From assembly GCA_001584585.1 (NCBI GenBank), contig LSYV01000003.1, positions 1,542,025 to 1,606,024 on the forward strand: a DNA stretch of 64,000 nt, read 5' to 3'. The notes under the pieces are model-generated. The model was not told where the DNA came from and made no database searches. It saw only the letters and a program-made list of their open reading frames with translations. The stretch is from Gonium pectorale. Its lineage: Eukaryota; Chlorophyta; Chlorophyceae; Chlamydomonadales; Volvocaceae. Positions 54,628 through 64,000 of this stretch are shown here, in pieces (the stretch's first letter is position 1; every line of letters starts with the position of its first letter). A program made the position numbers and the translations under genes.

Positions 54628-56299
54628 TGGGTTGCGCTGGGAGGTGTTGAGGCCGTGAGGCAGGGAAATGCCTGAGCCGTGGAGTTTGCAGAAGCGGGGC
54701 TGTCGAGAGCCCATGCGCTGTTTTGCGGGGCCCTGCTGGGAATAGTCTGACTATGGCGCAGTCTGACTGATGAAGAAGCGCAATAGGCCATAGCTCGTGG
54801 ATCCTTTTAAATCTTCACAGACTTCGGATGCTGGAAGTCGGTCAGGGTGTAACCAGTGGGTGCACGTGAGAGTGCTAGACCAGCAGCCGATTCGCAGCAG
54901 AGATTTGGCGAAGCCCTCATACGGGCAAGAATGCGTTACTGTGCTCAATATACTCCCATTAATTTGCTCCTCTGTACGGCCTGCTAAAAGCATTCACCCT
55001 TTTTGATTCACGTGCAGTCACGTGAGGTGGCGTGGCAAGGGTGTGAAGAGGATCATTGACCAATGTGAAGTTCGCGGCTTGAGGCATCGATAACTTAGAG
55101 CAAATACATCTAATGCCCGGTCATGACCCGCCGCGTCTCCCGTAATCAGAAAAAAAGTTCGTCCTGTCGCCATCACCGATACGGCGAACTGTATCGATTT
55201 CTGAATTGTCTAATGAGCTTCGCGATTTGTTGTAGCTTAGCTGCAACATCATTCCTGGTACGGCATTACTTCCTTTCTGTCGTCGCCATCCTCCAGACTT
55301 TGCGGCCGTGGCCACTCTTAATTAGCTCATTTAGAAGAAGTGGCCGGGTTAGCTGGGCTTAATAGGTTCAACACAGGCGCCTATCTCGCCGGCGGTGCAC
55401 TTCCCGACTCCGGTTAGTTCAACGAGCGCACCCATACTGCTCTGTAGACATGCCAGAAGTGCGCGTTGTTGTATAACTCTCACGCTCAATCCGCAGGGCG
55501 ACCGCAGAGCGGTGAGAGTAACCCTAGCCGACCCTAGCGACGCAAGTTCGGGCTTCTTCAGTCTTTCTGTGCGTGTATCAGCACTGTATGGTGGGGGCAG
55601 TTGTCCCTACCCTCTGACTGGTCATCTACCATGTCGAGTAATCGGGCTAGTACTGGGGCAGAGGAACTAGGGCTACAGAATCTGCTTGAGCTCCAAACGC
55701 ACCTGCCGTCAGGGACCGAGCTGGTCGCGACTAATGGGTGAGTGCGTCGGAGGGTGCTCGGAGGCACATGCACGTCGGATTGCGACTCATACCCTTACTT
55801 AACTTGAGCAAGAATAACTGTGTCGCGTGAGCTGCTACGGGCCCTTCATTTCGTAATGGTTCTCGATACATTCGCTTTTATCCGTCGTCCACGCATGGCC
55901 TAACAGGGTGGCCTGCGATTTGCTCTGCGGAGCAACTGGGATAACTGCCGGGGATATCGTAGTGCTGTGCAAGTGTGCAGCTTGCGCCTCCAACGACATA
56001 ACCTGTCATCGGTTCCACCAGGGGGGTAAGCTGGACTGGGAACAAGGCTGCCCGTTATGTGTCACGCGCACGAGACACTCTTTCCGCTTTATTGGGCCAT
56101 TAGAGAAGATGGTCAAACGGGTCATGGCCCACAGCCCTTGACAACGGGCAAGCCCCCAGGCTAGCCGTCGGGAGATGAAAGGCGGCGTACGCCAACCCCA
56201 GCCGCATCACAGCAAGCGAAGAGGGCGTTGCCATGGCGCATTCCCCGTTACCACTTTGGCACGCGTATGAGCTGAGCTGGCTGACCCGCAGGCCGCGCG
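54628..56299. other. Intergenic region
   Basis: No conserved exon was recognised. GC content is lower than in the flanking genes. A TGTAA candidate polyadenylation signal lies near 54849, about 220 bases after the upstream stop. Upstream exons of the next gene could lie near its right end, because a CAG acceptor directly precedes GGCCGCGCG and the ATG at 56300. Confidence 0.4.
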
Positions 56300-58901
56300 A
56301 TGCCCTTGGCGGACTGGTGCGTTCACACATCAGTGCCTGCAGCAACCGCCCTCGACAAGCTCAACGTCCGACAGCCGGGCACGGACTATGAGGTGAGGCA
56401 CATGCACGCGCACGGAGCGATGCCCGGGATGGAGCAACCATGAATGACCCGCACGACCTCCAGAAATACAAGGACGCCGGCCTTCACCCGCCGTGATCGG
56501 GCCTTCACCCGCCATACTGCGAAACGTTCCGCCCCCTTACACACGTCAGCCGCATGCCCCCTCCATGCAGGTGCCGCTCCCGCTGTGGCTCCAAGCCGCG
56601 TCGAAGGCCCTTGGGGGGGAGAAGCTGGTTCGCCGGCAGGTCTGCGTTTTCTGGTGGTCCGCGGAGAACGACGGCAGGGTTCCGACCGTGCCCCCGCCTC
56701 CCAGTAAGCAGCAGGCCACCCGCGCGCCCGCCGCTGGCGCGTGGCGCTCCGCCACCATCGTAGGCCACGACGAGTGGAGCGGCGCCTTCACCCTCAAGTA
56801 CCACCACGGTGGGTGTCCCTAAAATGCGTGCGACTTGCGGCTGTGTGGGTAGTTGAGTGGCCTGCTCTCGCGACCCGACAAGTCAACCGTGACAAAGTAA
56901 GGACTTGGCCGTTCCTTCTCCCGACGTGCTGCGTCGTTCCCCTACTCTCGCAGAGCACCGGTCCAGCCACTCCAAGCTGTTCCTGCCACTGGCGGCCCTC
57001 CACTTCGCCCGCCTGCCGCCGCCGCCGGGCACCCCGCCGCGCAGCTTCGGGGACGGCCGCTCGCAGCTGCCGGCGGTGCTCCTGCCGCCCCTAACGCCGC
57101 CACGCAGCAGCGCCGTCGCCACGGTTGCTGCCGCCGTGCAGCCTTCGCCTCCACTGCCGCCTCCGCCTCCGCCCTCGCGGTCGTTGCACCCCGTGCTGCT
57201 GCAAGAGCTGCTGCGTGGCCACGACTCGCACCTGTCGCCGCCCCGGGCGCCGCAACCGGCCGAATGGTTCCTTAAGCGAGAAGGGCTTACGCCGGAAACC
57301 GCTGCCCCTGGGCCCCTGCGGCCGGCAGACGTCACCCAGCCCCAGCTGTTGGCGCTGGCGTCGCCGCTGGCGGCGGCACAGCCGCAGCCCTCGCCGCAGA
57401 AACGCAGGGCGGAGCTGCAGGCCACTGTTGCCCTGCTGCAAAGGCAGCCCTCGGCCGTGCTCGCTGTCGCTGCAGCCGCCACCGGAAACCCGCAGGCACC
57501 ACCGGAACCCCCGCCGCACGGAGAGTGCTTCCCGGGCGGCCTCGGCCGCACCGTCGCCGCCGTGCTCGTGGCCGACTGCGACAGCGTCGACAGCCTGCCC
57601 TCGGAGCCCGCCAGCCCGCGCGACGGCGCCGCAGCTCACCGTCGGTTCACGGGTTCCGACGACGGCCGTGCGGCGCTGTCTGCGGCGGACCCGGACCCGG
57701 GCCTCCGGCCGTCGGCTGCGGTGTCGCGGGTTGCATCGGCGGCGGACCTGGCGAGCCGCGCCCATGCACGCGCCCGCACGAATGCCAGCCTGAGCGGCGG
57801 CGCCAGCGAGGGCAGCTGGGGGAACGGTCGGTATGGCGGTGCATGGGGCGCAGCCGCCGCTGATTCGGCGCTTCCGTCGATGGCGGGCGCCGCCATGCAG
57901 AGGCCGCTTGTGCCGCCCGCAACCGTGGAGGTCGCGCGGCCGGTGTTTGGTGGCCTGGAGGCCCGCCAAGCGCCTACCTCCCTCGGGAGCTGGTTTGCGG
58001 CGTCCGAGCCCCCGGCGCCGATGCTGTCGTCTCCCTTCACCAGCTGCCAGCCGACCAGCTCGGAGAGCGTCCCTGCGTTTGGATTCGGCGAGCTGGGGGC
58101 CGGGGCGGGCTACCTGGGTGACTGCCTCACAGTGCGGGGCAGCCCCGCGAAGCGGAGCGCAGAGCTGTTCCAGCCGCCGCTACGGCTGGCAGAGAGGAGC
58201 AGCAACGTCTCTGCGGTGCTTCGTTACCCTGTCGATGCCAGCGTCCTAGCGGAGCCGGTGGCAGGGACATTGTCGTCCCTGGGCAGCGCGCATGAGCCCC
58301 TCGGTGAGCCTGCTGCTCTTCCTCCGGCCCTGGGACCAGACGTGCTGCTAAATTCCTTGTCACCCGACCACCTCGGGTACGGTAGGTGCCAACCATGCAA
58401 CCCGCATCCGCTCAAGCATGCCATTCAAAGCGACGCTCCTTGGCCTGCTGCACCCGTGCTGCCGCCAACGCGCTCTCCCGCGCCCCGCGCCCCGCGCCCC
58501 GCTACTTGCCCGCCCCTCGCGATCCCGCAGTCGCCTATCCCGGCGCGCCCTCCCGGCCTTGGGCGCTGCCCCCGCCCCACAGCAGCGCCGCGCCCCTCGC
58601 ACAGCAGACCCTCCGGTGGCAGCTGGCGCCGGCCGCCACGGCTCCCTCGCTCACCGCCCCGGTGCTTTCGGAGCCGGCTGCTGGCGCTCGGCCGCTGAAG
58701 CGACTGCGGGTGCTCGACTGCGCGGACCCCTTGGCCGCGGCGATGGGGCCTGGGCCAGGTCTGCGCCGGACCAGCTTGGCCGACCTGGCCGACCCGCTGG
58801 GTTTGTTTGGCGCGACCGATTGTTGGGCGGTTCTGCCTGAGCTTGACGGCCAGGGCGGGACCGGCTGGGCGGTACCCCCCGACCTGTGGGCGCAGGTGTG
58901 A
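56300..58901 (+). CDS. Unrecognised protein with Tudor-like N-terminal segment
   Basis: Exons 56300-56392, 56571-56808, 56954-58381 and 58531-58901 join in frame to give 709 residues. I do not recognise the family. Residues about 32-125 contain KALGGEKLVRRQVCVFWWSA, then WRSATIVGHDEWSGAFTLKY followed by HHGE. The pattern 'G..V.V.W ... W..A.I...D...G...L.Y..G.E' resembles Tudor/PWWP-like chromatin-reader barrels, but a short Pro/Ala loop interrupts it. Next is RSSHSKLFLPLAALHFARLP. The remaining 550 residues are Pro/Ala/Ser-rich, with isolated motifs such as PAEWFLKREGLTPE and ARPLKRLRVLDCADPLAAA near the C-terminus. The last intron (58382-58530) is chosen because it restores a frame open to the TGA at 58899. 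A role in chromatin is only a guess from the Tudor-like block. Confidence 0.55.
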
Positions 58902-60875
58902 TGGGATGGTGGGGGCAGACGATGGCGCCAGTGGCTGTCTGCGTTCAAAACGGCTGCCCTGACGACCACCCTGGGCCCTACCCTTGCTTTTGTATGACGC
59001 GGCATCGAGTTTTCTTCGGCCGCGATTGTTGCGATCACCTTTATACACAGTTTGACGGTGCGCACCAGCAGTAGATGCTGAGAGTTGCCTTAACTTGTCC
59101 TTCCACGCGAGAGTTTTGAAAATTTGAAATGGAATGGAACTGGGAGAGAGCAAGAGCACGAGAGCTGTACCCGAGTGCTACATCACATTCGACCGAAGGC
59201 CATGCAAGTCAGGGTGTCGTTGTTGTAGCCTGGGCTGAGGCTGCGCATAGCCGGCGGGGCAACAACGCAGTAGAAGAGATCCTTTTGTTGCGGTCCATGC
59301 ATTGCCATTGCGTGCATCCCGCTGCTTGCGTGGCGCTTTCCATGCCTTTTGCCTCCCTGGAGTCCCCTTACTGATGTGCCGAGGATGTGGCCTGATGGCG
59401 GGCGGTGGGGCGCTGAAATGGGAAGCGGCGGGCGGTCCTCCACGCGCGACAGGGTGTCCGTGTGTGGAGCACCGCGTTGGGTTTGGTGGTGGTGCCGCGC
59501 GTCCCGCGCGGGCACCCCGCTTGGGTATTAAGGTACGGCGTCGCATGGTGTTTATTGTATGCAGTTTTTGCATAAGGTTTCTGGGCCGCAGCGGGCGACC
59601 ACGGGGGCTGCTGATGCGGTGGCGGCAGGGGTTGGTGGTCGCGCCGCGCGCGCGGTGCGTGACCTGGCGCCCGCCTGCTTGTGCAGCAGAGGGCCGCCGG
59701 CGCGTCGCGCGTCGGTGCTCATGGCATTGATGCATAGTCCGCTTGAACCGCTGCGAGGTTTAGACGCACGGGGGGAGATTCATGTGCGGTGTCGGGCACC
59801 CACGCGAGGCTGGGTGCCGGTTGTGTGCCGGCAGCCGCTGTGACGCGTTGGGTGGGAGGTTGGCGGCGGCAGGGCCGAGGCAGGTGTCGCCAAGGAGCAG
59901 CCGGAGCATGTGCCGCGTTACCCCTAGATTTGATGTAGCGCTGGCGGCCGGTTCCGACGCGTCGGCGCTCCAGCCGCTCATGGCGATGCCCCTTGTGGCG
60001 GGGCCGCGCGGCGATAGGCGGCACCGGGCGAAAGGAATGATGGCTTGGCAACCAGGTAGCGGGGCTGGAGTCGTATGGGGCGGCTAGGCATCTTCAAAGG
60101 CCGTGCAGTCCAATGAAGTTGTCGCCTGGAGTCGTGTGCAGGATCATGGAGAGTGCCGGCGAGTAATTCATCGCTGCACGTGCGGGCATACGTGGCTGCA
60201 CTAGCGGAGGTACTTTGCTCTGTGCTGTAGGGTCTGGCACGGGGGCTGCTGAGCACTCCCCCGCGCCGTGTGCAGAAACCTCCGCTGCCGTCTTTGGATC
60301 CTCAGTGGGGTCAGACCGTCCAGCCGTACTGTGGCCACGACGGCCCCGCGTGTGGCACAGGCTGCCGGCTGCTCGACAAGGCGTTGCAGCTGGCGTGTGG
60401 CGCCGCCGCGGGTCGGTGGTCCGTACAGTGGCCTTGGGCTGTTGGGGGCTGGCTCGTGCCGCCGCAAGCCTCGGCACTCAATCGCCCGCGTATTGCGGGC
60501 AGCAGCGGTAGCCAGGTTGCGTGGCAGCCACGGGCGCCGGCTCGGGAGGTACCCGACACTCACCACCGTTTACACCAATGTGAGGCCCAGGTGCGAACAC
60601 GCACTCGAGTCGTTTTGCATACGATTATTTTGGCACGCGCTATCGTGCGCGGTGAACGCCTGTACCCCGGGGAGGGTGCGCTTAGTGCCTGAGGGCAAGC
60701 GGGGGGGGGGAGTGCGCTGCGACTTGTTCGTGAGACTGGAGTGCTCCGTCGCCTGGTCGCAGCTCTTTGCAGGGCCGCTCTGCGCCGCCTGCCCTAGCGT
60801 GCGTTAATGTGTGTGGCATAGGACAGAGGCACAGGACAGGCACGAGGCAAGCGGCAACGCCAAGGCGCACGCGAG

Positions 60876-60900
60876 CGTGTGTGTGTGTGTGTGTGTGTGT
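60876..60900. repeat. (GT)n microsatellite
   Basis: Twelve consecutive GT units in a region without supported genes. Confidence 0.9.
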
Positions 60901-63112
60901 GGATGTGGTCCTTACCCTGCGCATTTGCGGGGCAGAGCCCTGTTGGACTGGGTGACGGAATGGCGCATCGCAAGACATTAGTGTGCGTGTACGGAATGCG
61001 ATTCGCCTTGCGAACCATCCTTGAGCCGGGGGTGGATCCTGGATGAGACATGAGCGGGATAAGACAAGCATGATGCGGGCCGCGCAGGTGGCGCGGCGTT
61101 GCGTAACGAAGCATCTTGGTGCGGTTGGCTGTTCGGCCATGGTGGGTTGGTGGGATGTCACTTGAACTCTGCGGAGCAGCCGGGCTGCATGCCGCTTACA
61201 TGGTTGTCCGCTTGGTTTTGTCACGATACGTTTTTTTCTGTGGGAACGTTAGGAGAGATGGAGGACGGGGCTGCGCACGCGCTCGCTTGCTGTCCCTCGG
61301 CGCACAGGCGCAGTTGCAATCGGACAGGAAATGGGGAGCGGTCTGTCTCACGGTGGCTACTAGACTCGACGGCAATGTGGCCGCCGGGTGTGCGGCACGC
61401 TGCAGAGGACACTCACAGCGCGGGCGGCCGACTCGAAATGCGTTGGCTGCGGGGCAGTCGGCTGGCCCTGCCAGCTGACATGGCCTGGGGCACGGCGCAT
61501 GCGCTCGGGGTGTGGCGCGCGGCAGCCAAGAATGTACGGCAAGCCAGGGGCGGATGATGGGCGGTAAGGGGGCGTTTCTGCGCTGCAAGCTCGGCGTCTA
61601 CCCTAGATGTGGATTGTACGGAGTAAACTCGGGCTCTCCTGAGCTTTACGGGTTGCGCTGGCCTCGGGCACCCGCGACTCCAGCGCGGGTGTCGCTTTGT
61701 GGCGTTGAACGTCTAGGGGCGTAAGGCATATTGTTGCCCGCAGTAGGCTTAACAACAACAGTGAGCAATGTGGTGCAATGCAATACACGGCGTGGTGGCG
61801 CGGGGTGGTCGCCTGATGGCTCGGCTGCTCGCGTGTATGTAGAACTGTGGATCCCTGCGCGTGTATGGCAACTTGGAGGCGCACTGTGAAACAGGCATCT
61901 CCCCGAAAGGCGCTGCGGGCTTTGACGTGTGCTTGCTGACGCACGGAGTGAAATGGGTTGGAACGCTGTGGACGGTTTGAGGCGGACGAGAGGCGCGGTG
62001 CAGGGAAGGCTGAAAGAATGCCGAAGAGGGATCCTGATGACGAGATGCGCTGCTGATGTGTGTGTGTGTGCTTGACGATGCGCGCCGTACGAAGACTGTT
62101 CGTAGTTGATGGCGAGCCCTCCGCTTTTGTGGGCCCCGCTTGCATTCCTGCACTGCCTGCATCGCTCTTTACCCCCGTACCGTATGCTGCGCGCGAAGAC
62201 ATGTATCACCATGGGCGAGCCTCGCAGCTACGGTTGCTCATATTGCGGCACGGCGTGTACCCATGTGACGGTGTGGACGAGGGGGCCATAGGGGGCCATC
62301 AACCCAAAACATGCCTTGAAGAGTTGCGGCCTTGACTGATACATGATTACGCATCCCTGAATCCAACGAGGGGTCCAAGCCCAATGATGTGCTCCCCTGC
62401 CCCACGCTTGTGCTGAAACTGGCACGTCGTTTGTAACACTCACATCCTATTTACCAGTCCATCTCCCCAAGGAGCGTCGTCGTCGGGCCATGCGCGAGCA
62501 AAGCTCTCGCTACTGGCTTGTTTCGGGGCATGCCCAGTGCCGGCCACAGCACCTCGGGCTCAAGCCGCCCCACTCATGGTGAGTGCGGCGGTCCCGTCCA
62601 CAAAGGCCCACGAAGCGAACGCCGCTACAGCCATACCGCCAATAGCCCCTTGCGCTCCTTCAGCTCCTCTACGCTACCCGCCTCAAGCGGGGCACAATCC
62701 CCAAAGGCCTCCCAGACCGCCGTAGCTAGACCAGTACGCCGCAACGCCGAGTCGCTGCCTTCCCTGTATGTCTGTAGACCAACCAACGCCCTCGCCGCGC
62801 TGCTGTCTCGCGCCGCGGCAAACGCCGAGCCCCGCCTCGCCCGCGTGGCGCCTCCCGGCGCACCGGCGGCTCCGCACCTTTCCGTGCCCGGGTCCGGGTC
62901 CTGCGCCAGGCGGCCTGCCCTGCAAGCCCCCGCGGCGCGGGCCGGCCCCTCCTGCCTATCGTCGCCATCCTGCGCACCAGCGCCTTCCCGGCCTCCTCCT
63001 TCCACCTCGCACATGCAACTCGACAATCAAACGGGCTCTCGCGGTCACACGTGTCTCGGCAGCTCGCTACTGGGGCCAGCCAGCGCCGGCCCGACATGCC
63101 CCGGTTTCCACG

Positions 63113-63183
63113 ACACACCCCCCGGACGCCATCACTTTCGCGCTTACGCTCGTCGTATGCGTTTTTCCTTTTCAACACACCCC
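63113..63183. mobile_element. Small insertion, family A, copy 2
   Basis: The core at 63130-63179 matches 45701-45750 closely: CATCACTTT, GCGCTTACGCTCGTCGTATG and TTTCAACACA are shared. The segment is bounded by a 9-base direct repeat, ACACACCCC, at 63113-63121 and 63175-63183. The right repeat overlaps the conserved core by five bases, so the exact element end is ambiguous. Confidence 0.55.
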
Positions 63184-63705
63184 TGATCGGTTGCAGCAAC
63201 CGAGCTTTCTTCAAGGCTGCCCTCCCAACGCGATACCCGTGACCCACCGTGCCCAGAGCGCCCTTGGAACACACCCAAACGGCTGGGGCTGCTTGCCGCT
63301 TCCGCGCTCGCATCGCACGGCCCGCCAGCCACTGCCCCCCGGGACAGCCCCCCCCCGCTCTCCCCCCCCCCCGGGTGTACGCCATCGCTGCTTGCAAGCG
63401 CTGCGCCCTCGCCGGCCCCCATGCATCTCACCCCGGCCGCACGTGGGCGTCCACCAGGCATGTGGCCGTACATCCCTCGGCATGTGCCGTACGTGTGTCC
63501 CCACCCTCCGCGCGCAGACCAATGCCCCAGCAAGCCCATGCGCAGCCGCCGCGCCTCTCCACCCCGCAACGACGGCAGCTCCCTCTCCCCCACACCCACA
63601 TCGCCTGCGCCGCGCCCCCTCACTTGTGCACAGCTCGCCGTCCCTCGCGGGCCAACGTGGACGCGGACGGCCCACGAGCCACGACCGCCCCCGCGGCTCA
63701 GGCGC

Positions 63706-64000
63706 CTACATGTACATGTGGCGGACCTGCTGCGCCATCGCCCCGTCCCCGCGGTTGGCCTCCTCCGCCGCCTCCGCCACCAGATCCGCCATGCACACCA
63801 CTCCGCCCACACCCGCCGCCGCAGAAGCACCGCCGCCGCCCTTGCCCTTGGCGGCCGGTTGCGGCGGCGGCGGCGCGGCAGCCTCGCCGGCCGCGCCTCC
63901 GGTGTCGCTGCCGGCGGCGGCCTCCGCGGCGGCCTCTGCCGCCGCCGTCATCCTCAGCGCCGCGCGGGTGGCTGCCCGGATGACCGCGTTCCGGATGGCC
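63706..64000 (-). CDS. 3' end of an unrecognised gene (partial)
   Basis: On the minus strand the frame is open from the window edge to a TAG at 63706-63708, giving 97 residues. It begins AIRNAVIRAATRAALRMTAA, runs through Ala-rich, Pro-rich and Gly/Lys-rich linker, and ends VVCMADLVAEAAEEANRGDG then AMAQQVRHMYM. The family cannot be identified from this tail. The gene starts outside the window, and an intron within this part cannot be excluded. Confidence 0.5.
   Translation of the reverse strand, partial: AIRNAVIRAATRAALRMTAAAEAAAEAAAGSDTGGAAGEAAAPPPPQPAAKGKGGGGASAAAGVGGVVCMADLVAEAAEEANRGDGAMAQQVRHMYM

Larger units (their letters stand above)
58902..63705. other. 4.8 kb without a supported gene
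   Basis: Many open frames cross this stretch on both strands but none shows a conserved motif or joins into an exon chain. It includes a (GT)n run at 60876-60900, a shorter TG run near 62056-62071, and the family A insertion at 63113-63183. Part of it may be the 3' UTR or introns of the gene ending at 63706, or an unrecognised lineage-specific gene. Confidence 0.4.

Noticed and set aside
62518..63186. 222-codon plus-strand open frame
   Set aside because: No recognisable motif; it ends inside the family A insertion and has no supporting splice structure.

Overview
This is nuclear DNA from a green alga, most likely a chlamydomonadalean or volvocine chlorophyte. Coding sequence is very GC-rich, genes carry many short GT-AG introns, and conserved domains are interrupted by Ala/Gly/Gln/Pro-rich low-complexity stretches. 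The recognisable proteins fit that lineage: a plastid-type DprA-like protein, a plant-type alpha/beta hydrolase, an Hsp110 of the algal HSP70E type and AP-1 gamma-adaptin. The species cannot be fixed from the sequence. I saw no operons, CRISPR arrays or complete prokaryotic or viral genes.

Layout, left to right. 1-1876: gene-poor. 1877-4506 (+): FAM13-like RhoGAP protein. 5680-8606 (+): fringe/GT31-like glycosyltransferase. 8607-11250: decayed transposon territory ending in a non-LTR retrotransposon 3' end. 11732-16646 (+): TKL-type protein kinase. 17398-19450 (-): DprA-like plastid protein. 20653-27072 (-): AP-1 gamma-adaptin, divergent from 27416-29630 (+), an MTHFR-like TIM-barrel protein. 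30559-32193 (-): unrecognised 299-residue protein. 32862-33050: assembly damage (454 mate-pair linker, 40-N gap, read-tail noise). 33690-38127 (+): alpha/beta hydrolase with two huge insertions and a missing 5' end. 39360-48216 (-): HSP70E/Hsp110. 49056-54627 (+): TCAIM-like protein with DUF4460/DUF4461-type regions. 56300-58901 (+): unrecognised protein with a Tudor-like N-terminal segment. 58902-63705: no supported gene. 63706-64000 (-): 3' end of a gene that runs off the window.

The genes are unrelated housekeeping and regulatory loci and form no pathway. They include vesicle coat (AP1G), chaperone nucleotide exchange (Hsp110), one-carbon-like enzyme, Golgi glycosylation, signalling (kinase, RhoGAP) and organelle proteins. 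Exon structures were built by hand: every proposed junction keeps the reading frame and all but one use GT-AG (the exception is a GC-AG intron in the kinase). Full-length totals are multiples of three for the eleven genes with both ends proposed.

I found no convincing undescribed multi-gene system. The most notable items are the sequencing-linker artefact beside the gap, giant insertions inside two enzyme domains, a RhoGAP domain lacking its arginine finger, and a small family of intron-located insertions flanked by short direct repeats.
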